64,000 nt of DNA from Phycisphaerales bacterium (GTDB lineage: Bacteria > Planctomycetota > Phycisphaerae > Phycisphaerales > UBA5793). Positions 1 through 6,965 of the stretch are shown in pieces; within the stretch, counting starts at the first letter, position 1, and each line of letters begins with the position of its first letter. Position numbers and translations under genes: made by a program. A model generated the notes under the pieces. It made no database searches. It was given only the letters and a program-made list of their open reading frames with translations, and had not been told where the DNA came from. Location of the stretch: contig JADZAS010000003.1 of the NCBI GenBank assembly GCA_020852515.1, positions 1-64,000 on the forward strand, read 5' to 3'.

Positions 1-621
1 GTGCAATCCGCTCATGTCGGCCCGCGCGACGCCGGCCTTGGTGCGCAGCGGGCAGAGGTAGCCCTGCACGATCAGTTCGCGCACGCCGACTTCGTAGCAG
101 ATGTGGTTGAGGATGTTGTCCGGCCCGGAGATCATGCCCGTTTTGAGGCGGAACGGCGTGGCCGTCAGGCCGATGACGCGCACCTCGGGATTGACGACTC
201 TGGCGTCGGCGATGAAGGTGCGATACATCCCGTCGCCTTCGGCCGGGATCATGTGGGCTTCGTCCACGATGATGAGATTGACGGGGCCGAGATCGCAGGC
301 CCGTTGATAGATGCTCTGAATCCCGGCGATGGTGACGGCGCAATTCAGTTCGCGGCGCTTCAGAGAGGCGGAGTACAAGCCGACGGGCAGATCGGGTGCG
401 ATGGTGCGGAGTTTGTCGAGCGCCTGCTCAAGGAGTTCCTTGACATGCGCCAGGATCAGCACTCGTCCGTTCCACAGGCTCACGGCGTCGCGACAGATCG
501 TCGCCATCACGGGCGTCTTGCCGCCAGCGGTCGGGATCACGACGCAGGGGTTGTCTTCGCGGGTGCGCAGGTGGTGATACACCGCCTCGACGGCCTCGCT
601 CTGATACGGCCGCAGTTCCAT
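1..621 (-). CDS. SF2 DEAD/DEAH-box helicase, C-terminus beyond window
   Basis: The 207 visible residues form the N-terminal RecA-like domain of a superfamily 2 helicase. It opens with the Q-motif-like MELRPYQSEAV, then has Walker A (PTAGGKT, about residues 40-46), a DEAH box (IIVDEAH, about 120-126) and motif III (GLTATPF, about 150-156). The ATG at 621 overlaps the stop of the preceding gene by one base, which implies translational coupling. Its neighbours are DUF669 and a Sak4-like ATPase, so a role in phage replication or recombination is likely. The helicase C-terminal domain lies outside the window. Confidence 0.9.
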   Translation of the reverse strand, partial: MELRPYQSEAVEAVYHHLRTREDNPCVVIPTAGGKTPVMATICRDAVSLWNGRVLILAHVKELLEQALDKLRTIAPDLPVGLYSASLKRRELNCAVTIAGIQSIYQRACDLGPVNLIIVDEAHMIPAEGDGMYRTFIADARVVNPEVRVIGLTATPFRLKTGMISGPDNILNHICYEVGVRELIVQGYLCPLRTKAGVARADMSGLH

Positions 622-944
622 CACGCCAGCGCCTCCTGCGCGGCGCGCACGCTGGCCATCAGCGCCGGCAGATCCTCGGCGGCCAGACAGATCATGCATT
701 TGGATCGGCGGCGACGGAAGATGATGACCGGCACACGCTGACCTGCTGACTTCTGGAGTTTCTTCCACGCGTTCCAGAACTGCGGGCATGGAGTCTGGAG
801 TTCTTCGGCATGCACACCGGGCAGGTGCGCCTCATGGCCATCCATCCCGATCGCCGCGGCCGTGTCACGCGCTGACTCACGGACTTCGCGCAACACGGCC
901 GCATCGGCCACGCCGTTCGAACTGGCTGCGGACGTGGGCATCAT
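621..944 (-). CDS. small phage-type protein of unknown function (107 aa)
   Basis: I do not recognise this 107-residue protein. Its start overlaps the DUF669 stop by 4 nt (ATGA) and its stop overlaps the helicase start, so it belongs to the same operon. The middle part is basic and holds IIFRRRRSKCMICL, and an acidic and alanine-rich tail follows. Two cysteines spaced C-x-x-C could hint at metal binding, but there is no second pair. Overlaps on both sides make it likely to be a real gene. Confidence 0.65.
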   Translation of the reverse strand: MMPTSAASSNGVADAAVLREVRESARDTAAAIGMDGHEAHLPGVHAEELQTPCPQFWNAWKKLQKSAGQRVPVIIFRRRRSKCMICLAAEDLPALMASVRAAQEALA

Positions 945-1408
945 TTCCTCGCCCAGGGAGGGGTGCTGCCGGCCGCATTGGCGGCGGTTGCGCCTGCTGG
1001 TGCTGCACCGGAGTCGCGCTTCGCGTAACCCTTCACGACATTCGTGAGTTCGCCGGTGTCCTCGCGCTTCTTGAGACCGACACTCACAACGAGTGGCAGG
1101 TTGTGCAGTTCGGCCGAGTCGCGCGGCGCCATCACGCTCACGGCGCGACAGATTGATGACAAGGTGCCGCGGGCGATCTTGACCGTCTGTTCACTGGGGT
1201 GCTTGATGACGAGACGATCCCAGATCTTGCGGCCCTTGTGCGGGCCATCGAGGATGTCCAGTTCGAGTTGAAGGTACTCGCCCTTGCCGTTGCGGGTGGG
1301 TTTCATCTCCGAGGCGACGATTATCGCCAGGTACTTGCCCGCGGGAATGGGATCGAAGTTGGCGTTGGGTTCGACTTCGTTGGCGTCAAATCCATTGAGA
1401 TGTGCCAT
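941..1408 (-). CDS. DUF669 family protein (ssDNA-binding-like phage protein)
   Basis: The 155 residues match the DUF669 pattern. An N-terminal FDANEVEPNANFDPIPAGKY is followed by an OB-like beta-rich core (LQLELDILDGPHKGRKIWDRL) and a Pro/Ala-rich, likely disordered tail ending PPWARK. DUF669 proteins are found in phage replication and recombination modules next to AAA_24 ATPases and are thought to act as single-strand binding proteins. Here the AAA_24 gene lies directly upstream and a helicase follows two genes later. The function itself is inferred from family and context. Confidence 0.85.
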   Translation of the reverse strand: MAHLNGFDANEVEPNANFDPIPAGKYLAIIVASEMKPTRNGKGEYLQLELDILDGPHKGRKIWDRLVIKHPSEQTVKIARGTLSSICRAVSVMAPRDSAELHNLPLVVSVGLKKREDTGELTNVVKGYAKRDSGAAPAGATAANAAGSTPPWARK

Positions 1409-1414
1409 GGTGGA

Positions 1415-2203
1415 TCAGTTTCCTTGTTCAGAGGTAGTGGTGGGTTCAGTGGAAGCGAGCGGGTTCTCGCCACGCACGAACGCGGCGTAGAGCCGGTAGT
1501 CGAGCGGGAACTCCTCGGGAAGGTTCAGACGGTTTTTCGCGACGTGTGCCGGCCGCTCCGCGGTGCGGATGATCCGTTCGCCGGTGCCGATGCCCTGGGT
1601 GCGCTTGCGGTCGAAGCCCTCGCTCGTCGTCTTGGTCAGGACGCGGTAGGTCGCGAAGAGGACTTCATCGCACCACTCCTGCACCAGCGCCGACGCCTGC
1701 TTCTGGAGGCGAGGCACGTAGCGGTCGTAGGCGTCCGTCTCGGGATTATTGAACTTTTCGATCTGGGCGTGCGCGATCAGGATGACCTGCATGCCGTGCT
1801 GGGATCGCAGTGCATCGAGCCCGGCGAGCACTTCGCGCCACTGGCTCAGGGCGAAGACGTAGCCCTTCGCATATCCGATGTCTTCGATCGACTCGACGCC
1901 GCGCTGGGCGCAGACCTCGCCGAAGATGAGCCGCTCGAGCCAGTCGAGGGAATCGATCACGACCGTGCGATACTCGTGCGGCTCGGAGTAGAGCGCCGAC
2001 AGGGATGCGAGCACATCGGCGTAGTGTGTCGCCAGCGGGAATCGATCGATTTCGAGGTCGTTGATGCCTTCTTCAGTCTGGATGAAGATGGGCTTCTCCG
2101 CCATGGCGCCGAACGTGCTCTTGCCCACGCCGTGCACTCCGTAGAGCAGCACACGGCGCGGCAGTTGGTTTCGGCCCTTCTGGATCGCCTGGAGCATGGT
2201 CAT
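1415..2203 (-). CDS. AAA_24 / Sak4-like phage ATPase
   Basis: This is a RecA-fold nucleotide-binding protein of 262 aa. Walker A is GVHGVGKST (about residues 22-30) and Walker B is VVIDSLDW (about 80-87). A further strand, VILIAHAQIEKF, resembles the sensor region of Sak4 and AAA_24 proteins. Such proteins act as single-strand annealing or recombination mediators in phages, usually next to an SSB-like gene, which here is the DUF669 gene 6 nt downstream. An AGAGGAGAT ribosome site precedes the ATG at 2203. Confidence 0.85.
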   Translation of the reverse strand: MTMLQAIQKGRNQLPRRVLLYGVHGVGKSTFGAMAEKPIFIQTEEGINDLEIDRFPLATHYADVLASLSALYSEPHEYRTVVIDSLDWLERLIFGEVCAQRGVESIEDIGYAKGYVFALSQWREVLAGLDALRSQHGMQVILIAHAQIEKFNNPETDAYDRYVPRLQKQASALVQEWCDEVLFATYRVLTKTTSEGFDRKRTQGIGTGERIIRTAERPAHVAKNRLNLPEEFPLDYRLYAAFVRGENPLASTEPTTTSEQGN

Positions 2204-2226
2204 TGGGGTTCGATCTCCTCTGGGTT

Positions 2227-2538
2227 TCAGCCGGCAGATGCCGCCGGTTCGGGTTGGGGTGTGATGGGCTGCGATGTGCGGCGGACCTCGAAAGCGTCTT
2301 CGCCGAATTCGCGGGTGATGAAGGCGGTGAAGACGCGGATGACTGCATCGCCGGCGCCGGTGCGGCCGTCGATCAGAATGACGGAATGGGGGGCGTCGAC
2401 GTGGTACGACACTTCCATCCGCACCCGCGCTTCGCCAAAGAGGCCCTCGGCGGCGACGATGGCCAGGTGGAGCGTGGCCTCGACCTCGATCAGGTCGATG
2501 CCGGATCGGAACGAAAATCGAAACACGGTGTCGGACAC
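2227..2538 (-). CDS. unknown protein (103 aa), GTG start
   Basis: I do not recognise this protein. I chose GTG at 2538 because a strong CAGGAGG lies 8 nt upstream. A longer reading from TTG at 2574 would include that ribosome site inside the gene. The product starts VSDTVFRFSFRSGIDLIEVE and looks like alternating beta strands and helices, with no cysteines or membrane segment. It sits between the sigma-like gene and the ATPase of the replication module and probably shares their transcript. Confidence 0.6.
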   Translation of the reverse strand: MSDTVFRFSFRSGIDLIEVEATLHLAIVAAEGLFGEARVRMEVSYHVDAPHSVILIDGRTGAGDAVIRVFTAFITREFGEDAFEVRRTSQPITPQPEPAASAG

Positions 2539-2600
2539 GGGCGTTGCCTCCTGTTGTGGGCGGTCACACGGCAAGCTGACTGCGCGGGTGAGCCCTCCCG

Positions 2601-2614
2601 GGGTTACCTATGCC
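2601..2614. repeat. left copy of 14-bp direct repeat, candidate att site
   Basis: The sequence GGGTTACCTATGCC occurs here and again at 20711-20724 in the same orientation. This copy lies between the 103-aa gene and the sigma-like gene. The other copy lies 38 bp upstream of the recombinase-associated small gene. The pair could be attL and attR of the serine recombinase. A 14-bp match can arise by chance in 64 kb, so the position is the main support. Confidence 0.35.
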
Positions 2615-2635
2615 GTGCGTTGGCGCGTTGCGCGC

Positions 2636-3235
2636 TCATTGCCCGGAAAGTCGTGGATCTTCGAACTTGCGGCGGATGCGCAGCATCTCGTTGCCGACCT
2701 GGCGCCGGGAGAAGGGGCGGCCGAGCCGCCGCGTCCACTCGCGAGAAGTCCTGGCGACGCCGTGTTCCGCGACATGGTGGAGGAGGTCGCGCTCCTCGGG
2801 TGTCAGCTGCGCCAGCCCGTGGCGGACGCGTTCCTCGAGGATGAGGAGATCAAGTGGAGCCGGGCGGGATCGAAAGGTGTGCCGCTGGCCATCAGATACA
2901 ACGAGCACCTCCAGCAGCGGAGTCCGAACTCCCTCGCACTCGATCATCGATCGATCGATCGAAACGGTGGGACGGCCGTTCCACCGCTTGTGGCGGTGGC
3001 GCCGCCGCAACTCCATGCCGACCCAGCTCTTGAGCGCGGTGGTGACGAACGCTTCGATGCTGCCCCGATCCGGGTCGTAGAGGTGGGATTTGCGCCACAC
3101 GTAGATGTGCATCTCCTGCTCGCATTCGTCGAGGTCCGAGGTCGAGAAGTCGGTGCGGCGGCACAGCTGGCGGGCCTTGGATTTGATGAGTTCAGCGGTG
3201 GATGGGTGATTGACGACGTCATGGCGGGTCTCCAC
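2636..3235 (-). CDS. RNA polymerase sigma-70-like factor
   Basis: The 199-residue product has a sigma region 2-like N-terminus at about residues 10-85: DLDECEQEMHIYVW, then YDPDRGSIEAFVTTALKSWVGMELRRR. The C-terminal part (about 130-190, LTPEERDLLHHVAEHGVART onwards) resembles a region 4 helix-turn-helix. The start is GTG at 3235. As the first gene of the leftward phage-type module it could direct that module's transcription, although some sigma-like phage proteins have other roles. The call rests on local motif resemblance. Confidence 0.65.
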   Translation of the reverse strand: METRHDVVNHPSTAELIKSKARQLCRRTDFSTSDLDECEQEMHIYVWRKSHLYDPDRGSIEAFVTTALKSWVGMELRRRHRHKRWNGRPTVSIDRSMIECEGVRTPLLEVLVVSDGQRHTFRSRPAPLDLLILEERVRHGLAQLTPEERDLLHHVAEHGVARTSREWTRRLGRPFSRRQVGNEMLRIRRKFEDPRLSGQ

Positions 3236-3298
3236 AGGGCCTTCCCGCCGGAGGGGAATCCCGGAGAGCCGGCCAACAGTGCGCGAAGGATCGCTGTG

Positions 3299-3319
3299 CC
3301 GTGGCGGCGCTCGCCACGG
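3299..3319. promoter_or_regulatory. hairpin in intergenic region
   Basis: CCGTGGCG, a 5-nt loop, then CGCCACGG form a perfect 8-bp stem in the 200-bp gap between the defence operon end and the sigma-like gene. There is no T-run on either strand, so it is not a standard terminator. It could be an attenuator or a protein-binding site. Confidence 0.3.
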
Positions 3320-3389
3320 TTGAACACAGACTCGCGATGTGACCGCCGGGTTATGACCTCACGGCTACCCGCCGTGCGCCACAACCCAC

Positions 3390-3414
3390 GTAGCATTGCT
3401 ACAAACCGTGTAGC
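3390..3414 (-). promoter_or_regulatory. cluster of GTAGC half-sites, possible operator
   Basis: GTAGC-ATT-GCTAC forms a 5+5 inverted repeat at 3390-3402, and a third GTAGC half-site lies at 3410-3414. The cluster lies upstream of the sigma-like gene and just beyond the stop of the 400-aa gene. TTGCTA on the minus strand could serve as a -35 element, but I see no convincing -10. Confidence 0.25.
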
Positions 3415-3436
3415 AACTGAGCCCACCCATCAGAAA

Positions 3437-4639
3437 TCACAGTGACCAGTCGATTTCCGTCTCGGGCTCGTATCTGAAGACGGTGCCCGAGTTCACTGAC
3501 GCCCTCAAATGCCGCATCAGTTCGGGCAGGTGCCCTTTGAACCCGTCGATCGCGCGGGATACGGCATTAGAAACGGCCTTGCGCACCGTCTCCGCATCGG
3601 TTTCCTTGCGAGGCTTACCGCGCCGATCCATGCGCCGCCCCAATTCCGCAGCAAGTTGGTCCATTTCCTGTTGGACTCGATGCAGTGTGCCCAAATCGTG
3701 GTGCTTTGTCGCGTCGTCCCTTCGAGTCTGAAGATCCGAATATCGCACTCTGATTTGTCGAAGAAACTCTTCGTCTGCGATCTCGCCAGCACCACCCCAG
3801 ATCGTGTCAGGATGCACTCCCGCCCTCGCGATGAGGAGGTCTAGGGCCGCAACGTCGCGGTAGGGAACGGCAAGCAGGAGTGCCAGATACGTCATGCCGA
3901 CCGAATGATCGATGTGCGTGACGCCGCTGCCGTTGAAAGACACATCCCAGTAGTCGCCCGCGCGGCGGAACAGATACCTGGGACCGCGCCAGCCGTCGAC
4001 GCGCCGAGCAAGTGACTGTTCGACGACACGACGATTCACGATGAGTGCGTCATCCGATAGTTCGCAGCTGCCAGAAAGAGCGAATGCCAGCGGCTTTGGC
4101 TCGAGCCAGATGTCGTCGGGCGGAATCTCGCTCGGCACGAACACCACGGACGGCAGGGCTGATCGAGGTATTGCATGTGCGAACTTGTGGCCGTCTCGGC
4201 GGCACAGCGCACGCGCGAGAAAGACACCAGCTCGCTGTCCCTGCGACTGCAGCTGCCCGCAGTCGATGACCCGGTCACTCCGTATAGCCCTGACACCACC
4301 GGAGAGACTCAATGACGCGGCGATCGATTCCGCCACGCTTCGGGCGTTCCCCCGCCAGGTCTGCCGATGCGCCTCAGTGATCGGGACGCGTGCCTCGCGC
4401 GGGCACTTGGCGAAGAGTCGCGTCGTGGCCGCTGGTCCTGGTCGGGCGATGATCGGTGCCATGTGGGGCGTGGCGCACGCCGGGCATCGGATCCGATGCG
4501 CCGGCGGGCCCGGCACGAAGAGCTTCGAGGCCGTGAGAGCCGAGCGAGACTCAGTCGGGATGCGGCGCCACGCGTCTGGCGTGAGCACCGGCTCCACTGC
4601 TTCGAGGGTCGCCCAGAGGATGTCGAGTGCGTTAGTCAT
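3437..4639 (-). CDS. unknown 400-aa protein, zinc-ribbon-like N-terminus and helical C-terminus
   Basis: I do not recognise a named family. Near residues 50-85 there is CPACATPH and then a CPREARV, a possible partial zinc knuckle. The middle is mixed alpha/beta (WDVSFNGSGVTHIDHSVGMTYLALLL). The last 60 residues (RKAVSNAVSRAIDGF, then TGT-like SGTVFRYEPETEIDW) look like a DNA-binding or winged-helix tail often found in long bacterial proteins. The start overlaps the stop of the upstream 394-aa gene by 8 nt, so the two form a pair. It ends the long defence operon, which suggests a defence or regulatory role by association only. Confidence 0.75.
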   Translation of the reverse strand: MTNALDILWATLEAVEPVLTPDAWRRIPTESRSALTASKLFVPGPPAHRIRCPACATPHMAPIIARPGPAATTRLFAKCPREARVPITEAHRQTWRGNARSVAESIAASLSLSGGVRAIRSDRVIDCGQLQSQGQRAGVFLARALCRRDGHKFAHAIPRSALPSVVFVPSEIPPDDIWLEPKPLAFALSGSCELSDDALIVNRRVVEQSLARRVDGWRGPRYLFRRAGDYWDVSFNGSGVTHIDHSVGMTYLALLLAVPYRDVAALDLLIARAGVHPDTIWGGAGEIADEEFLRQIRVRYSDLQTRRDDATKHHDLGTLHRVQQEMDQLAAELGRRMDRRGKPRKETDAETVRKAVSNAVSRAIDGFKGHLPELMRHLRASVNSGTVFRYEPETEIDWSL

Positions 4640-5816
4640 GGCTGATCTTCCACGCCTCCAGACAATTCAGTCCGATCTCCTGGAGGTCATCATCATCGAT
4701 GCTCTTGAGATTGCATGCCCGCGGCGTGATCTTGAGGTTGATCATGCGCGGACGCTTCTCCCCGTTGCGAGAGCACTGGATTCGAATCCAGATCTCCTCG
4801 ACGGTGAGCTGGGCGCGCGAGAGATCAATCGCCGTGAGCATGTGGTCGAGCTTCTCGATGATCTTGTTCCATGTCGTTCCCTTGCGGATTCGCAACTGGA
4901 GTCCCTCGATGTTGAAGCCTTCCACGCGGGGGTAAACGAGCAGTCGCGATACCTCGACGCGTTCAACCTTGGCCGAATCCTGACCCGTGAAGTCGAAGCC
5001 CTCTTCGAGCAGGTGGTCGAGCGAGTAGGTCGGACGTTCCGGGTCGAGGTCCTCGACTTCGGTCTGAGTCATCGCCTGGTAGAACCGGCGGCGAAGCTCG
5101 AGCTGAGCCGACTGGCCGCCTGAGGCGATGATTTCGAGCGAGCCGGTTTTGGGTGTGAACACGTAGAGGATGCTGAAGGCTGTGGGGAGGTTAAGGGACT
5201 CCAGCTCACCTTCACGGTTGAAGACCATGAAGTTCTCCGGCCAGTTCGGCAGGTACGCGAACAAGTAGACAGCGCCATTCTTGCGCGTGTACGGGTGAAT
5301 CTCGCACACATCTCCCCGAAACTCGCCGCTGTGGTGATCGATCAGGGACTGGCTGAGGGCGCGAATTCGATCCTCATCGGCGCTGAACTGACCGCAGTCT
5401 ACGCCCTGCCACTTGCGCCAGTACATCGACTTCGCGAGATCGTCCGCGCGAACGAAGATGACTGCTTCCCGGAATGCTGCCCTCGCCTGGAGATAGGTCC
5501 AGACGACTTTGTCGATCCTTGACTCTTGCTTAGACCACGTATTCACGAGCTCGGGACTGTGGCTCCGCAGTTCCTCCAGCAGCACCTTGAGGTGGCAGGC
5601 CGGTGTCATGCTGAGGAAGGTTCGGAGCAGAAACTGAATGTCCCGCTTCTGATTATTCGGAAGCGCCACCAGCGCGTTGAAGAGAAGATCGACCTGCCGC
5701 TTCTTCTTCAGTTGCAACCAGTCGAGCGATGCCAGCTCGGGATAGCGCAAGAACAGTGCCTGGCGCAGGTCGGGGTCAATCTGCTTGAGAGTCTTCTTCA
5801 GGTTGAATGCGGCCAT
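4632..5816 (-). CDS. unknown 394-aa protein paired with the 400-aa gene
   Basis: I chose ATG at 5816 because an AGGAGA sits about 6 nt upstream. A longer reading from 5918 adds 34 residues of unlikely sequence. The N-terminal 120 residues are charged and helical (LKKTLKQIDPDLRQALFLRYPEL). A central region has WQGVDCGQFSADEDRI, and the rest is mixed alpha/beta. No catalytic motif is clear. The protein overlaps its downstream partner and lies 61 bp after the ImmA gene. The function is unknown and the position suggests a defence accessory. Confidence 0.75.
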   Translation of the reverse strand: MAAFNLKKTLKQIDPDLRQALFLRYPELASLDWLQLKKKRQVDLLFNALVALPNNQKRDIQFLLRTFLSMTPACHLKVLLEELRSHSPELVNTWSKQESRIDKVVWTYLQARAAFREAVIFVRADDLAKSMYWRKWQGVDCGQFSADEDRIRALSQSLIDHHSGEFRGDVCEIHPYTRKNGAVYLFAYLPNWPENFMVFNREGELESLNLPTAFSILYVFTPKTGSLEIIASGGQSAQLELRRRFYQAMTQTEVEDLDPERPTYSLDHLLEEGFDFTGQDSAKVERVEVSRLLVYPRVEGFNIEGLQLRIRKGTTWNKIIEKLDHMLTAIDLSRAQLTVEEIWIRIQCSRNGEKRPRMINLKITPRACNLKSIDDDDLQEIGLNCLEAWKISHD

Positions 5817-5877
5817 GGAATTCTCCTTGGTAATGCACCATACAGTAAACGGTGAACGGCACCATTGTGAAAAAGCT

Positions 5878-6600
5878 TCAGTCCTGCTGAAACAGGCCTG
5901 GTTCAATCCGCTCAACAAGCAGCCCGAGTCCCTCCAGCCTGATGCGCATCGCCTGTCCCGACACCGCGAATTGCTCGGCGAGCGGACGACAGAACTGCTC
6001 TATCGCACTCTGTTCGATTTCTGGCTGAGGTCTTCCGCCAGAGGATCGACCGGTGACTTCGCCGATCTGTACCGGCTGATCGGTGCCTCGCCAATTTTCC
6101 CATGCGAGCCGCAGCTGCTTTCGCGGCATCATCAGGCACCCTGCAAAATGATCCGCCTGCCACTCTTCACGGGGCTTGAGGCTTGATCGGCACACGAATG
6201 CAGGCCTGCCATTCGGTTCGAATAGTCCAGCCTCGTTGGGGTCCTCAAGCAGGTGCCTGCGATGCAGTCGCCAGTGCGCAATCTCGTGAGCCAACGTGAA
6301 GTTGAAGCGGCCGAGCATGGGTGGATGTACGCTCGGATCAAGAGACGAATCGACGCGAATGATGTTTTCATTGAACCAGATGGCGCCGAGCACATCCAGT
6401 TGTCCGAAGCGGCCTCGGAGATCCTCGATCTCGTAGGTCAGACCGAGGTGCAACTCGACAAGATCATCAAGCGGAACAGGGACCACGACCTCATTGTTCT
6501 GGTCCCACCACTCTTCAAGAAGAGCCTGGGCATCATCCTCGATCGCGCGATCGGTGAGGTACGGGACTCGCTCTCGGCTCGGTGTGAAGCGACGACTCAT
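5878..6600 (-). CDS. immA: ImmA/IrrE family metallo-endopeptidase
   Basis: The 240-aa product carries the zinc-protease motif H105-E-I-A-H109 within FTLAHEIAHWRLHRRHLL. A second conserved segment (EEWQADHFAGCLMMPR, about residues 143-158) supplies the third ligand region typical of ImmA and IrrE. ImmA proteases cleave partner XRE repressors. Its start overlaps the stop of the adjacent XRE gene by 4 nt, giving the classic pair. It probably relieves repression after DNA damage or infection; that trigger is inferred from the family. Confidence 0.9.
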   Translation of the reverse strand: MSRRFTPSRERVPYLTDRAIEDDAQALLEEWWDQNNEVVVPVPLDDLVELHLGLTYEIEDLRGRFGQLDVLGAIWFNENIIRVDSSLDPSVHPPMLGRFNFTLAHEIAHWRLHRRHLLEDPNEAGLFEPNGRPAFVCRSSLKPREEWQADHFAGCLMMPRKQLRLAWENWRGTDQPVQIGEVTGRSSGGRPQPEIEQSAIEQFCRPLAEQFAVSGQAMRIRLEGLGLLVERIEPGLFQQD

Positions 6601-6965
6601 GAGCGATGGTCCTTTCGGTTTTGCCTCTCGATCCTCTCGGTCAGCTTCTTCAGTTCTTCGACCGTCATCCCCTTCACTGCGCGCAGGAGTGCCGGCATGG
6701 TTTCGGGCGCTTCACGGATAATCTCCGCCACATCGTCGGGCATGCGGCCCGCCAGTGCAATCCATTGATCCGGATTCTCGCCCAATAGCTCCGCCATTTT
6801 GCGCACACGCTCGGCCGTGGGAGGGCGCTCGACTTTGCCCTGCTCGACCAACGACAGATACGTCGGGCTGACGCCAACCATCTCCGCGAACTTCCGCAGA
6901 CTCAGCTTCTTGGCAAGCCGGTGCCGACGAACCATCGCGCCGAATGACTTCCTTGGCGAGGTCAT
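6597..6965 (-). CDS. XRE-family HTH regulator (ImmR-type)
   Basis: This is a 122-aa protein with an N-terminal Cro/C1-type helix-turn-helix: MVRRHRLAKKLSLRKFAEMVGVSPTYLSLVE, about residues 11-41. A short helical C-terminus is probably the ImmA-cleavable or dimerisation part. The start overlaps the hsdR stop (ATGA) and the stop overlaps the immA start. Placement inside the restriction operon suggests it controls restriction expression, perhaps from the divergent region at 16520-16630. Confidence 0.9.
   Translation of the reverse strand: MTSPRKSFGAMVRRHRLAKKLSLRKFAEMVGVSPTYLSLVEQGKVERPPTAERVRKMAELLGENPDQWIALAGRMPDDVAEIIREAPETMPALLRAVKGMTVEELKKLTERIERQNRKDHRS

Noticed and set aside
1-741. Long plus-strand reading frame at the left edge
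   Set aside because: The minus-strand frame is a clear SF2 helicase and small protein; the plus frame has no motif and is a codon-composition shadow of GC-rich DNA.
1199-3445. 748-aa plus-strand reading frame
   Set aside because: It covers four recognised minus-strand genes, and its predicted protein is low-complexity with no known motif.
4784-4799. CTGGATTCGAATCCAG palindrome resembling a tRNA T-arm
   Set aside because: It lies inside the 394-aa coding region and no tRNA cloverleaf can be drawn around it.
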